A DNA stretch of 64,000 nucleotides from Megaustenia siamemsis (taxonomy: Eukaryota; Mollusca; Gastropoda; Stylommatophora; Ariophantidae), in contig JAVIAB010000102.1 in NCBI GenBank assembly GCA_032433765.1, forward strand, positions 8,243,021-8,307,020, given 5' to 3'. Position 1 is the stretch's first letter. Each line of letters starts with the position of its first letter. This document shows, in pieces, positions 41,119-53,665 of this stretch. A model generated the notes under the pieces. It ran no database searches and was not told where the DNA came from. It was given only the letters and a program-made list of their open reading frames with translations. The position numbers and the translations under genes were made by a program.

Positions 41119-41559
41119 TGATTATTGCCTCGGAAGTTTCCCTCTATAATAATATTCATTTATTATTATTTGTCTCCTGTATCCAAGTAGCCTGGTTGGA
41201 TGACATGAATATTTATAGGAAATTTCAAACTTAAGTACTTTTGATTGACTGGTGTATATGCAAACCTTTTTTTGTAATGAATTGTTTGTTATGTGTAGAT
41301 TTTTAAAAAATTGTTTTTCGTAATGTTGAAAGTTGCACAAATAGCCTATTTTTCCTTATGAATTGCTTTGTAAGGCTCACAAACCCATTGTTTAAGAAAG
41401 TCCCGTACAAATTGCCTTATATGGCGTACAAGTCCATTTTTAAGAAAATCCCATACAAATTATGGGAAAACTTACAAGATAGAAGGTATGCGCTATTGCA
41501 ACCTGACTGACCTACTTTCCCAAAAGAAAGAATAAATGTCTAGTACCAATTTTCAAAGG

Positions 41560-41682
41560 CTGGGTGAACCACAGCAATATCAGTCTGAGAAAATAATTAA
41601 GGCACATTTGGAAATTGAACTCAGACTTTCATGATCAGTAGACTAACATGCTAACCACTCAACCACCACAGATGTTTATAGT
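41560..41682 (-). mobile_element. tRNA-like SINE head fragment
   Basis: On the minus strand: GTGGTTGAGTGGTTAGCATG (A-box-like), then GAGTTCAATTTCC (B-box-like). The body TCAGACTGATATTGCTGTGG is not shared with SINE1. Confidence 0.6.
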
Positions 41683-42370
41683 GCAGGTATTTATAGTGCC
41701 TAGATGTTTACAGAGCTTAGTTATTTATAGAATACATATGTTTATAGAGCCTAGTTGTTTATAGAATACATATGTTTATAGAGCCTTGTTGTTTATAAAA
41801 TACAGTTGTTTATAGAGTACAGATATTTATAGAGCCATGTTTTTTTATGCAACACATATGTTTATAGAGCCTAGTTGTTTATAGAGCAAATTTGTTATAG
41901 AACCTAGCTGTTTATATAACATATATGTCTATATGTTAGATATGTTTATAGAGACCAGTTGTTTACAGAACACACATTTATGGAGCACAGTTGTTTACAG
42001 AACACATGTTTATAGAGCCTATGTGTTTACATAACAGATGTTTATAGAGCCTAGTTGTTTACAAAATACATGTTTATAGAGCCTAGTTGTTTACAAAACA
42101 GATGTTTATAGAACCCAGTTGTTTATTGAACACATGTTTACAGAGCCCAGTTGTTTACATAACACATGTTTTTAGAGCCTACTTGTTTACATAACACATG
42201 TTTTTAGAGCCTACTTGTTTACTGTTTACATAACACATGTTTATAGAGCCTACTTGTTTACATAACACATGTTTATAGAGCCTACTTGTTTACATAACAC
42301 ATGTTTATAGAGCCTACTTGTTTACATAACACATGTTTATAGAGCCTAGTTGTTTATAAAATAGGGATGT
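41680..42370. repeat. About 30-bp minisatellite (TTTATAGAGCC family)
   Basis: Roughly 22 units of TGTTTATAGAGCCTAGTTGT + TTACATAACACA, variable in length. Confidence 0.93.
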
Positions 42371-42419
42371 TACTAAAGCTTACTTTTTTTTTTTTAAATA
42401 GAATGCAAGTTTCTAAAGA

Positions 42420-43005
42420 CTAGATGTTTATAGAATACCGATGTCTATAGAACCTAGTTTATAGAATACAGTTGTCTATAGAACCTAGTTTATAGAATAC
42501 AGTTGTCTATAGAACCTAGTTTATAGAATACAGTTGTCTATAGAACCTAGATTATAAAATACATATGTTTATACAGCCTAGTTTATAGAATACAGATGTC
42601 TATAGAACCTAGTTTATAGAATACAGATGTCTATAGAACCTAGTTTATAGAATACAGATGTCTATAGAACCTAGTTTATAGAATACAGATGTCTATAGAA
42701 CCTAGTTTATAGAATACAGATGTCTATAGAACCTAGCTTATAGAATACAGATGTCTATGGAACCTAGTTTATAGAATACAGATGTCTATAGAACCTAGTT
42801 TATAGAATAAAGATGTCTATAGAACCTAGTTTATAAAATACATATGTTAATACAGCCTAGTTTATAGAATACAGATGTCTATAGAACCTAGTTTATAAAA
42901 TACATATGTTAATACAGTCTAGTTTATAGAATACAGATGTCTATAGAACCTAGTTTTTTAAAATACATATGTTTATACAGCCTAGTTTATAGAATAGGAC
43001 CTACA
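42420..43005. repeat. 32-bp minisatellite related to the preceding array
   Basis: About 18 units of GTCTATAGAACCTAGTTTATAGAATACAGAT. It appears to be a variant expansion of the array at 41680. Confidence 0.94.
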
Positions 43006-43440
43006 CTGCTTATAGAACCATCATTAATTCTAATCAATCAGAATATCCAGACACAATCTGGGTGAAAAACACAACTCACTGTATGCACAGAACACTAAAT
43101 TCAGTAGCTCTGGCAGCAAGCCGGACTTGGACTATGAGACAACTGCAACAAGGAACACTTTTCACACTGAGCCTCATTTGTTCCTGCAGCCAATCTGCTA
43201 TATTGACCAGAAGTCCCTATTTCTGAGTCTGCCAGGAAAATTTATATAATCAGAGAATAAGGGTTGCTTGTCCAGTGCCTTTTAAGGCTCGGATGCCATG
43301 ATGTGTTTCAGTCTGAATTTTCACCCACAACGGAAACAATTGTTGACCCTATCATGATTGAAATCAGCACTCTCTTGGTTTTGAACATTACAAGCTATTG
43401 ATTCAGCCACCTGCTCTCCTCAGATAATTATAGTCTAGAT
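43006..43440. other. No gene recognised
   Basis: Unique-looking sequence. 43260-43420 has SINE-like features (GGATGCCATGATGTGTTTCA, TGATTGAAATCAGCACTCTC, TATTGATTCAGCCACCTGCT) but no clear A and B boxes. Confidence 0.45.
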
Positions 43441-43507
43441 ACTGAGACTAGATGTTAATAGAGTCTATATGTTTATAAGTTATTTGCAAACACAATGCAG
43501 ATATGTT

Positions 43508-43635
43508 TTTAGAGTCCAGACATCTATTAGATATAGAGTCCAGACATCTATTAGATATAGAGTCCAGACATCTATTAGATATAGAGTCCAGACATCTATT
43601 AGGTATAGAGTCCAGACATCTATTAGATATAGAGT
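43508..43635. repeat. 24-bp minisatellite
   Basis: Five full units of AGTCCAGACATCTATTAGATATAG plus a partial one. Confidence 0.96.
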
Positions 43636-43732
43636 GCAGAAGACTATGAAACAAGTACAAATATTTGTAGACAATAGTTCGTTTTAAACAGAATATAGAT
43701 GTTTTATATAGTTTAAATGTTTATCTGCTATT

Positions 43733-43948
43733 TTCCTTCCTCCCTCCCTTCCTCCCTCCCTCCTTCCTTCCTTCCTTCCTTCTTCCTTCCTTCCTTCCTT
43801 CCTTCCTTCCTTCCTTCCTTCCTTCATTTCTTCCTTCCTCCCTCCCTCCCTGCCTCCCTCTCCCTCCCTTCCTCCCTTCCTTCCTTCCTTCCATTCTTCC
43901 ATCCTTCCTTCCATTCTTCCATCCTTCCTTCCTTCCTCCTTTCTTCAC
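43733..43948. repeat. (CCTT/CCCT)n microsatellite
   Basis: About 215 bp of CCTT variants. Long Ser/Pro and Glu/Gly/Arg ORFs over it are artefacts. Confidence 0.97.
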
Positions 43949-43949
43949 T

Positions 43950-44110
43950 TTCTCTTGTACTTCTTCGGGTGTCGAGGGAGATACAAAGTTCAGGTTATTG
44001 TCCATTTGGTGAATCTCAACCATTGCCAATTGTTGTAGTGTGTCTTCTATTTTATCAGTCAATCTTACTCTTGGTCTGCTTCTTGCTCTTAAAAGAAATG
44101 TGTATAAACT
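43950..44110 (-). mobile_element. LINE 3'-end fragment
   Basis: TTCTCTTGTACTTCTTCGGGTGTCGAGGGAGATAC and ATCTCAACCATTGCCAATTG resemble the GTGTCGAGGG end of LINE group C and other LINE C-termini (minus strand ARSRPRVRLTDKIEDTLQQL). Confidence 0.55.
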
Positions 44111-44267
44111 GACATATTGCAAATGTTTGTATCTGTGATGAGAAAAAATGTTAATGGTAAAGGAGTCTTGTATGATACAATGTTGTATAGCAGTGATGTA
44201 TTCAACTTATGGAAACTTGTTATATGAAAATGAAGTGATTAATCGCTTACTTGCTGTTAATAAAAAA

Positions 44268-44475
44268 AAGTAAAGTACCCCCGTCACGCCAAGTGGCGTA
44301 TAGGGAATATGGTGTTAGTGACCATAAATTTTACAGACCTTCAACACATGATTTTTTGGATAATGTATTACGCCCGTGCCGCTTCACTTTCCCAGAAAAA
44401 AAATCCGGTACCCATTAGACTGGGTGAACCCGGAAGCCGTCGGTTGGGATCGAACCCTACCCTTTGTCCTTTTTA
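44268..44475 (-). mobile_element. SINE1 copy 10, head truncated
   Basis: AGTACCCCCGTCACGCCAAG to ACCCTACCCTTTGTCCTTTT; the A-box end is missing. Confidence 0.93.
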
Positions 44476-44749
44476 CTTGCTGTGTTAATACCTTCCAAAA
44501 ATCATTGAGTCAGGTACATATTTGTTCAGCTTGGTTGATTGGAGAGTGCAAAGCCGTGCTTAAACCAAAACAATTTTACATTCAAGCCAGTGGTCTAACA
44601 ACCACTATGCTATTTTGTTGTTTGTTTGCGTACGCCAGAACTATATCACTAGCAAAGTCCAGAGAAACTGAAATTTGCATGAATATTACTTTTTTCCAAT
44701 TTCACATCAGCAACCGTGTGTTCAAGTGTCCCTCGCCATACAGGCAGAT

Positions 44750-44925
44750 ATTTCTGCCTTTAATGGGTAGCGTATTTATTTCTGGGAAAAGTAAGGCGAC
44801 ACGGGCATAATACCGACCACATTACCCCAAAAAATCATGTGCTGAAGGTCTGTAAAATTTATGGTCACTGACACCATATTCCCTATACGTCACTTGACGT
44901 GACGGGGGCTCTTTAATTTTCTTTT
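44750..44925 (+). mobile_element. SINE1 copy 11, tail part
   Basis: TTTAATGGGTAGCGTATTTA to CGTGACGGGGGCTCTTTAAT; the tRNA head is replaced by unrelated sequence. Confidence 0.9.
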
Positions 44926-44949
44926 TAGTGACCATTTTTGGTCTACTCT

Positions 44950-45300
44950 TTTTGATTCCCAGCTGCCGAGGGTTCTTTAGCATGATCAGAGTGCACACGT
45001 GACTTCCTGTTTCTTTGCCATTATCTGAGAGGGCTAGACATTTGATTTCACTTACCCACAGATCAGAGGCGAGTAAAGCCACAAAGTAACCACGGATTGG
45101 AAGTGAAAAATTTCCACCTTCTATAGCTGGATTTGAAGTGAAAAATTTCCACCTTCTATAGCTGGATTTGAAGTGAACAATTTCAACCTTATATAGCTGG
45201 ATTTGAAGTGAACAATTTCAACCTTATATAGCTGGATTTGAAGCCAGAACCATGTTGTCGAGAGACCTACGTCTTACCTCTAGACTGCAAGATCCCCATT
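44950..45300 (-). mobile_element. SINE3 copy 2 with internal tandem expansion
   Basis: Body CTGAGAGGGCTAGACATTTG as at 37990. In the middle (45095-45245) a 40-bp piece, GAAGTGAAAAATTTCCACCT + TCTATAGCTGGATTT, is repeated four times. The head CTTACCTCTAGACTGCAAGA closes it. Confidence 0.72.
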
Positions 45301-45494
45301 ATTTTATTGACTGTCTATAACTTTGACAGCATCGAGCTTTCATCAATGAAGTTGTAACTGTGATAGCAGAAGTTCCATCAGTTTTGTTGATTGCGACTGT
45401 GATAATATGAAATGAAAGCATTTATGATGGTAGTAAGTTGACATGAAATGAATTTGTTTATGAAAGAGTTATTGATAATGTATTGTTTTGTCTA

Positions 45495-45605
45495 TAAATC
45501 TATCTATTGTCCTTTCGAATCGAAGACAGCACATAGGGCAGAACCACAATCTCAAAAACAGAAACCTTGCGTGCCAAAATGGCACATATTGCAGAGATCA
45601 CTGCT
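45495..45605 (-). mobile_element. Second copy of the element at 13485
   Basis: CTATCTATTGTCCTTTCGAAT, then GAAGACAGCACATAGGGCAG and AAATGGCACATATTGCAGAG. Confidence 0.75.
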
Positions 45606-45885
45606 AGATTTGTCTAGGAACAGGCAAATAAATGCAATGCTGTGGTAAAGCTGGAAGCAGGGAGCCATAGTGGGGTGTAAAGTACAATCTTACGTGTTCC
45701 TTTTATGTAAAGCTATCACTGTACCTTGTAGGAGTGTACGTTACATCCCACTACTGGCTCCCTATTGTTTTGTCTACCTTGTAAAATTGTATCATTGTTT
45801 AGTTATTAAACATATCCTGGCCTTTTCTTAGATATGAGATCATGGTCAACTAATTCCACTATGTTCCAGTTATGCCTGAATCCCT

Positions 45886-46470
45886 TATAGTTATTGAGTT
45901 ATTTGCGGGTCATCATCATTGCACACCGAACATGTCCATAGGTGCTCAGATCCCCTCCTCAGCAATTCCCTCAGTGGCCAGCGACTGATGACTCCAGTTC
46001 TTTGTTGCTTGATAAGTCTTCTTACACGTGCACTAGGTTTCTCATTTCTGGCTGTGCCCATCTTAACTCCTATCTCATTCATCCGAAGAAGTGACGTGGA
46101 TCTGTGTTTGGCAAAGTCATGTGCTCTTCCCACATCTCGGAGGGCATTGATGCTGTCCGCCCAATCCATTGGTTGCCCGTCCTCAACGACAGCGCAGCTA
46201 GCCACCCTGTCTGCTCTTTCATTTCCCCGTACTCCCGCATGTCCAGGGACATAAACAAAGGTGACCTTACGTATTTTGGATTTCTGCAACGACTCTACCC
46301 ATTGCATGCGTACAGAGCCCGCCTCCACTTTTTTAATCATGCTCATCGAATCACTCAGTATACATGCGTGGGTGTAGTTTTGTGACTCTAGCCATTTGAA
46401 TGCCTTGGTCACTGCCATCGCCTCCATTGTCATGCTACTCGTGGTCACAACATATGCACCACTGTCTTCG
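45886..46470 (-). mobile_element. LINE group H fragment encoding an RNase H domain
   Basis: A 185-codon open frame (46448-45891) reads MTMEAMAVTKAFKWLESQ, ILSDSMSMIKKVEAG, then FVYVPGHAGVRGNERADRVA. These are the RNase H1-type Glu (EAMA), Asp (LSDS) and HAG..GNE.AD motifs that degrade the RNA of the RNA-DNA hybrid. The N-terminal DGS strand is missing. It ends LRRGSEHLWTCSVCNDDDPQ. It is a 5'-truncated LINE piece, not a host gene. Confidence 0.9.
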
Positions 46471-46654
46471 TAGACTATTCTCTTATAGTGTTATGGTCTA
46501 ATCAAATCTAGGTTTTACTTGTTATATCCAAATATCTTCCACAAGAGACAGTCTATCCAGTTTCAGCTTTTATCAATCATGATTTCTGAATCTCTTTTAA
46601 AGTTATAGTCAATTCAAATCTAGGTTTTACTTGTTGTATTTAAATATCTTACAT

Positions 46655-47130
46655 ACGACTATCCAATTTCATCTATTATCACTTATGATAATTTATGAAG
46701 TTAGTCTATATACATTGTTTATCCAATTTCATCTTTTATCACTTATGATGATATTTGAAATTAGTCTATAGACATTGTTTATCTATTTTCATCTTTTATC
46801 ACTTATGATAATATATGGAATTTGTCTATAGACATTGTTTATATAATTTCATCTTTTATCACTTATGATGATATATGAAATTAGTCTATAGACATTGTTT
46901 ATCTATTTTCATCTTTTATCACTTATGATAATATATGAAGTTAGTCTATAGACATTGTTTATCTAATTTCATCTTTTATCACTTATGATAATATATGAAG
47001 TTAGTCTATAGACATTGTTTATCTATTTTCATCTTTTATCACTTATGATCATATATGAAATTTGTCTATAGACATTGTTTATCTATTGTCATCTTTTATC
47101 ACTTATGATGATATATGAAATTTGTCTAAA
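46655..47130. repeat. 60-bp minisatellite
   Basis: About eight units of TTTATCACTTATGATGATATATGAAAT + TAGTCTATAGACATTGTTTA + TCTATTTTCATC. Confidence 0.95.
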
Positions 47131-47139
47131 GACATAGTT

Positions 47140-47570
47140 AATTCAATTTCCTCGCTACTCATTATGATGTAAGTGAATCTGCTCTAAACCCATAGCACTT
47201 CAAGTTAGATCATCTATATGGTGTGACTGTGTGTACATTATGTTTTATGTTATTCAGACAAACTGCTCCTTGGTGAACCCAGCCAATGAAACAATGTAAA
47301 ATTGTTCTACAGGCTGAATTTGGGAAAGGAAAGGTTATACAAGTAATTTTTATGTTGCTCTCTGCCATTCCGCACCATATAAAATCACAGAATGTACTCC
47401 ACGCTTGTATATTCTTTGTTAATACATGTATTGTGACTTTATAATTACTAACACTGAATAAATATGCCACAGAAAATATTAATAATCTTAGTTAATTTGT
47501 TGTTTATATTGTGTGTTGTAGAGATGCTTATTTCTGTTTATTGTGTTTATAATTTTAATTTAAAACTCGT
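47140..47570. other. No recognisable feature
   Basis: Unique AT-rich sequence with no ORF or repeat that I can name. Confidence 0.5.
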
Positions 47571-47577
47571 TTCAGCT

Positions 47578-50540
47578 CAATCCTTCTTCTTTCCTTCCTC
47601 ATCTGCCTTTCAGTGTCGAGGGGAGATATAATTTGCGGCCTTTTGCTCTTCTGTTCGCCTCTGCTGCTGTTATGTTTCTAGTGCTTCTAATATTTCATCC
47701 ATCCATCTTTTTCGTGGTCAACCCTTGGGTCTGGTGTTCTCACAACATTTGCTGAAGGCTCATTGTGTTGTGTTTTAATCTTTCTGCCTTGTCACGTGGC
47801 CAAACTATTAAATTTGTTGTTTCTTTATATATTCTATAGCGGGTACTATTTCTAGCTTTTTTTCTCAGTTCCTCACTTCTGATCTTATCTCTCAGACTGT
47901 TTCCTGTCATTCGTCTAACACATTTCATCTCTGTAGAGGTTATTTTTCTTATTGTTCTTGCAACTAAGGTCCAGGTCTAGCGTTGGTAGCACAACGTTGG
48001 TATGAAGATTGTATTGTATAGTGCTCGTTTTGCCTCCAGAGTTATTTCCTTGTTGGACAATAGTGGTGATAACTGTCCAATGAATTGACAAGCTTTGTTG
48101 CATCTTCATTCTATCTCTGCTGTTTGAGAATTATCGTTTGTCATTAGACTTCCTAGGTATTTGAATTTCTCTACTTGTTTTAGTTGTCTGCCTTCTATAG
48201 TTATGTTGATGTTCTGTTTATTTTTGGCGACACTCATGACTTCTGTTTTGTTGATGTTGATTTTCATGTTGTATTTTGTGCCTGAGATGTTGAGTTTGTT
48301 TAAGTGTTCTTGTAGGTCTTCTTTGTTTCATGTATTAGTGCTTGATCGTCTGCAAATAGAAGCTCGTTGATCTCCTCTGTCTCTGATGGGTTGGCTAGCT
48401 TGCATATATGGTCCATGTATGTAATAAACAGTAGGGGGGATAGTACGCACCCCTGTCTTACACCTGATCTAACTTCGAAGTGGTCTGTGCAGCCTGCTGC
48501 TGTTCTGACCCTGCTGCAGCTGTTGACGTAGAGACTTTTAATAAGGTTGGTTAGATGTTGGCTTACTCCGTATGTTGTTAATATCTCCCACAGTTGTTCT
48601 CTGTTTACTCTGCCCAATGCTTTTTCCTGGTCAATGAAAGCTGTATAAGTTTTGACTGTGTTCTGTCATTTTTTTCTGCAAGCTGTTTTAGTGTGAATAG
48701 TGCATCAATACATCCTCTGTTTTTTTTTGGAACCCCATTTGAGAATCGCTTAACTGTAGTTCTATTATTGGTCTCAGCCTTTTTTTCCAAGATTTTGGCG
48801 TATAGTTTTCCTACATGGCTGAGAAGAGATATACCTCTATATTGATTGCAGTCTCTTTTGCTACCTTTCTTTTTCCATATTGGTATGATGATTGCCTGTT
48901 GCCAGTCTTCTGGGGCTTGTTGTTGGTACAATGATGCATTAAATATTCTATGTAGCCATTGCACTCCTGTTCCTCCTGCTGCTGCTATTATTTCTATTGG
49001 TATGTTATCTATCCCTGGTGCTTTATTTCTTGGTGCATATTTGATTACTTCTTCGATTTCCTCTTTCATGATGTTGGGTTCAGTATTTGTGAGTTCTGGC
49101 GTGGTTTTTATTGTCTTATTGGTATGTTTAACAGGTCTTCAAAATATTCTTTCCATCTCTGTTGCATACATTGGTTGTTTGATATTGGCTGTCCGTCTTT
49201 GTCATTTATCAGTTCAGTAGGATCATGGTTTTCTTTTCTCGCTCTTGTGGCTTTTACTGCTTTGTAGAAATCTCTTGTGGCTGTCTTGAAGTCCCTGCTC
49301 ATGTTTTGCCCGAATTCTGTCCAATTCTTTTGCATAGCTTTTTTGATCAAAATTTTAACTCTTTTTTGAACTAAGGCATATTTTTCTTGGTTCTTGTTCT
49401 CCCTCCAATTTTTAAACAGTTTCTTCTTTTCTTTAATTGCTTCTCTGATTGTTTCGTTCCACCACGGGGTGCTCTTTTTTCCCTTCTCTTGTTCTTAGCT
49501 TCGTTCCACAAACTGTTTTAGAGATGTTGGTTACTGTTTCCTTAAATTGTTTCCACTCTTCTTCTACTGTACATACTTCGTTAGGGAGTTTCTTGAATTC
49601 CTCTGTTAGTTTTTCTTCTAGGTTTTCCTTGTTTCTTGATCTTTAAATTGTTTTATTTTTATTGTCTGTTCTTTTCGCTTCTTTTGTTTGCTTTCGTATA
49701 TTTCTTTATTTTTGGCTGTCTTAGTGTGATCATAACCATCTTGTGATCCGTGTCATCTGTGATATTAGGGATTGCTCTACTGTCGGTTACTCTTGTCTTG
49801 TTCTGTTGTCTTCTTAGTATAAAATATATCTGCCTTCTGCATGTTGTGTCATTCCATTTGTATCAGGTGTATACTTGCGACTCTCTGTGTTTGAAGAATT
49901 AATTGGTGATAAATAAATCATTTTGATTGCATAGATCCAGCAATCTGCTTCCATTTTCGTTTATTTCAGCTGTTTTATCGCCAAAGGGTCCTAAGATATC
50001 TCTGTTCTCACTGTTGTGTTTCCCAAACCTTCCATTAAAATCTCCCATCAATAACATGTCGTCGCTTTCGTCAATCTTTTTAATGATTTCATTCAATGTG
50101 TCGTAGAATTCGTCGCTGTCTCTTTCATTGTTGTTGCATGGTGCATAGATTTGAATCTAATTTGTTTTTCGATCGTCTTCTAGTAGTTTGATTGTGATAA
50201 TTCTTTCTGAGTGGTATTTTATTTCTAGAATATTCTTTGCGCGTTCTGGGTCGATGATAAAAAAATACTCAGTGTGTTGCTCTTTCTGTGTTGTCGACTC
50301 CTGAGAATATTTTCGTGTTGTTCATGTGTGTTTTCTTTATCTGTTGTCCTTTTACACTGGTGTCCGCTAATCCTAGTATTTTAATTTTCCTTTTTGTCAT
50401 TTCTTCTATAAGTTCGACTTCTTTATTTTTTATCCCGCATATATTTATCGTTGCTACTTTATATTTATCTATCTCCATCTTCTGTGTATTTCTCTGAGCA
50501 TAAAACATTTATCCCTTACCGACCTGCTGAGTCAGTCGTA
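47578..50540 (-). mobile_element. LINE group C, degenerate endonuclease + RT copy (about 2.95 kb)
   Basis: Reading the minus strand from 50510: endonuclease start KYKVATINICGIKNKEVELI and KIKILGLADT; LLMGDFNGRFGKHNSEN (the GDFN catalytic motif); a pre-RT region (QNMSRDFKTATRDFYKAVKA); RT with RNKAPGIDNIPIEII, YRGISLLSHVGKLYAKILE, SGVRQGCVLSPLLFITYMDH and LLFADDQALI; then YLGSLMTNDN-type sequence and the 3' end CAGATGAGGAAGGAAAGAAG. Several frameshifts and stops separate the pieces. The order (endonuclease, RT, C-terminal tail) is that of an APE-type non-LTR retrotransposon. It is the longest element in the window and is not functional. Confidence 0.93.
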
Positions 50541-50634
50541 AGTTTTTTTAAATTAAGATATAGCTTTTTCTAGTCACTTTGAATGTATAAAAGAAGAAGC
50601 ATGTGTGTTTTATATTTATAGAAAGACACAAATC

Positions 50635-50768
50635 TATATGTCTGTCTGTCTGTCTATCTACCTATCCATCTATCTATCCATCCACCCACTCATCCATCCA
50701 TCCATCTGTCTATCTGTCCGATCTGACCGTCCGTCCGTCCGTCTGTCTATCTGTCTGTCTGTCTGTCT
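50635..50768. repeat. (TCTG/TCCA/TCTA)n tetranucleotide tract
   Basis: TCTG, TCTA, TCCA and TCCG tetranucleotides directly abut the TCTATTGACC 3' end of a LINE A copy. Confidence 0.95.
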
Positions 50769-51150
50769 ATTGACCTTTCGAGCTGTATCCGGCCCATAGG
50801 GTATAGACCCAGATACTCTTTCTCTTTTTCTAAATGTTCTTTCTAGCAGCCTAATTCCTTGCAAAGACCTTTTTATAAAATCTCGCCATTTGTCTCTGCT
50901 CTGTGCAAGTAACTCGATATCTTTGAGGGAGCCGATTCCTGCTGCTTTTGCCTCTCTGATCAATGTTCTTCTCAGTGTCTCTCTCGGTCGGCCTCTTTCC
51001 CTCCTACTTGTTGTTTCCCACATGAGGGCTTGCTTTGCTATTCGGTTATTATCTCTTCTCATCACATGTCCAACATATGACCATCGTCTTTTCTTTATTA
51101 CTGAAGATATTAGTGGTTGATTGGTGATTTCTCTAATTTCCTCATTTGTT
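50757..51150 (-). mobile_element. LINE group A 3' fragment
   Basis: CTGTCTATTGACCTTTCGAG; the minus strand encodes MMRRDNNRIAKQALMWETTS and GRPRETLRRTLIREAKAAGI. Confidence 0.93.
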
Positions 51151-51259
51151 GTTCCTCTATCTATGAGAGGAAAATCCTCTCATATGCTAATTTCCTCATT
51201 AAAAAAGTATCAGTGGCACACATTTGTGTCTTATACTGTCTTGAATATCATAAAAATGT

Positions 51260-51595
51260 TGCGGGTCTCGGTAGCCTAGCTGGAAAAATCACCCGAGACG
51301 TTCGGACAACCCGTGTTCGATTCCCGCTGGAAGCAGTGGGAATTGTGCTCGTGGTTGGAAACAAAAAACTGCCCCAACGGTCGACCCAACCGCTGGCAGA
51401 AATGCGTACCAGGGTATTACTCTGGGAAGGTGAGGAATGCCGCCTCGCATCGTGAGTTTCCATGCTTGAAGGGACACTATCTAGAAGTCTCTAAACACTT
51501 CTGGATAGGCGGCCAAGCACAGATGGATGGAAACTCGCGTGCTAAGACGCCGGTTCAAGTCTCGTACTTGACCTTTACCTTATAAAAGTGCATCA
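51260..51595 (+). mobile_element. SINE2 copy 6
   Basis: TCTCGGTAGCCTAGCTGGAA, B box GTTCGATTCCC, TTACTCTGGGAAGGTGAGGA and the end AGTCTCGTACTTGACC. This is the best preserved SINE2, though the anticodon-like region is shortened. Confidence 0.92.
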
Positions 51596-51599
51596 GGAT

Positions 51600-52330
51600 G
51601 CATACACATGTGAAGCTGTTGTAAAGCTGTTGTAAAACTGTTGTGAAGCTGTTGAAGAGAATTACATTTTTTAAAAAAGAAACGAAACAAGGATATGGTT
51701 ATAGCTTTACGTAAGTGTAGAACAAACGAAAAACAAAATGGCGTTGCGACTCAGTACGACTTCAGTGCTTCGTTTTGCTTTTGTTTAGTTCCTCGCTTCC
51801 GTGAAATTGTAATCATAACCCTTTTATTCCCCTTATTTAACCTTGTCATATTTTTAACAAAACGACCACCGGAACAATAGCCAACCAATCAACGATAGCT
51901 TTGCCAGATTTTCCCCATAGTGTAGATCACGCAGGATTCAAAATAAAATAATCAACAACAACAAACTTTTCATAAACGTTAGATTGTTCCTTCGATTATA
52001 TTTTAGACATACCACAGATGACTTCTTTCCTGGAATCTGTAAAACTCATTTAGATGCCAGAGACGATGTTTAGATTATCGCTTTGGCGCGTGTTCTCACG
52101 TCAGGTGCTTGAAAGTCTGCACGTATCAGTTCTTGTGGGGAAATCCGACTCTCACAGAAACTAAAAGACGTTATTCCAGTGCTGAAACTGTCATTTAGCG
52201 AATATAAAATAAAACATATATAAATATATTATGGTAATCGGGTATCCGTCGAGTTAACCTTATCTCAAAATTTCTTATAATTTACAAAATGGGTTTCCAT
52301 ACAATAATGGTGGGGGTTAAAATAGGATTG
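51600..52330. other. No recognisable feature
   Basis: Unique sequence apart from a short GCTGTTGTAAA repeat at 51613-51650. No homology or splice-supported ORF seen. Confidence 0.5.
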
Positions 52331-52335
52331 GAGTT

Positions 52336-53040
52336 TTAAACATGAAAATCAACATCAACAAAACAGAAGTCGTGAATGTCTCCGAAAATAAACAGAACAT
52401 CAACATAACTATAGAAGGCAGGAAACTAAAACAAGTAGAGGAATTCAAATACCTAGGAAGTCTAATGACAAACGATAATTCTCAAACAGCAGAGATAGAA
52501 TTAAGATCCAACAAAGCTTGTCAAATAATCGGACAGTTATCACGACTATTGTCCAACAAGGAAATAACTCTGAAGGCAAAACGAGCTCTATACAATACAA
52601 TCTTCATCCCAACGTTGTGCTACCAATGGAACCTGGGGCAACCTGGACCCTAGATGCAAAAACAATCAGAAAAATAACCTCTACAGAGATTAAATGTGTT
52701 AGACGAATGACAGAAAACAGTCTGAGAGATAAGATCAGAAATGAAGAACTGAGAAAAAAGTTAGGAATAGCCCCCGTCATAGAATATATATAAAGAAACA
52801 ACAGATAAAATGGTTTGGCCACGTGACAAGGCAGAAAGATCAAAACACAACACAACGAGCCGTCAAAAACGTTGTGAGAATACCAGACCCAATAGTCGAC
52901 CATGAAAAAGATGGATCAATGAAATATTAGAAGCACTAGGAAACATAATAGCAGCAGAGGCGAACAGACGAGCAAAAAGAGCGCAAATTATATCTCCCCT
53001 CGACGCTGAAAGTCAAATGAGGAAGGAAAGAAGAAGAAGC
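52336..53040 (+). mobile_element. LINE group C 3' copy
   Basis: It encodes MKININKTEVVNVSENKQNI, EEFKYLGSLMTNDNSQTAEI and CVRRMTENSLRDKIRNEELR with frameshifts, ending CTCGACGCTGAAAGTCAAAT + GAGGAAGGAAAGAAGAAG. Confidence 0.93.
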
Positions 53041-53269
53041 AGAACAGGTTAATTTAATAAACAGTTTTTGGCGGTTTAATCCCTGAAGTGATCTCAAGAT
53101 TTAGAAAATATAAACAATGCCATAAATAATACTTTTGCATCTAGAATAGAGCTTAAAGGTCTAGATATGCTGTTTTCAATCTGGTTTTTTGGTGCACTTT
53201 AGCGACCTATATTTTCCGCTCATATATGTACGCTCCGTCAGACTCTAGTAATGGGATGTCGCAAAGATA

Positions 53270-53470
53270 GTTTTAGACATTTAAAGGTAGAATTAGATAG
53301 TTAAAAGTAGTTTTAGATGATCAAAGATATTTTTAAGATAGTTTATGATAGTTAAGGGTAGTTTTAGATAGTCCTATATAGTTTTAGATAGCTAAAGATA
53401 GTTTTAGATAGTTCTATATAGTTTTAGATAGCTAAAGATAGTTTTAGATAGTTCTATATAGTAGCATATA
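53270..53470. repeat. TAGTTTTAGATAG-based short tandem repeat
   Basis: Irregular 15-36 bp units of AGATAGTTTTAGATAGTTCT + ATATAGTTTTAGATAGCTAA. Confidence 0.9.
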
Positions 53471-53665
53471 AGAAGACAGCAACTCAATATGCCCACAACT
53501 AAAAAACACCAAGGAGACAACAACTCAATCTGTCTACAACTAAAAACCACCAAGAAGACAGCAACTCAATCTGTTTGCAACTAAAAAACACCAAGGAGAC
53601 AACAACTCAATCTGTCTACAACTAAAAACCACCAAGGAGATAGCAACTCAATCTGCCCACAGCTA
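53470..53665. repeat. 43-bp minisatellite
   Basis: Four to five units of ACCAAGGAGACAACAACTCA + ATCTGTCTACAACTAAAAACC. Confidence 0.93.

Noticed and set aside
43684..44122. EGRKEGRK- and SLPSSLPS-type ORFs
   Set aside because: (CCTT)n microsatellite read in frame.
44174..44810. Plus-strand ORF 44376-44810 as a gene
   Set aside because: Its start lies inside a minus-strand SINE1 and its end inside another; the middle shows no similarity or splice support.
45891..46448. A host RNase H gene
   Set aside because: The frame lacks the first RNase H strand and ends in a LINE 3' tail shared with 62520, 23745 and 35318.
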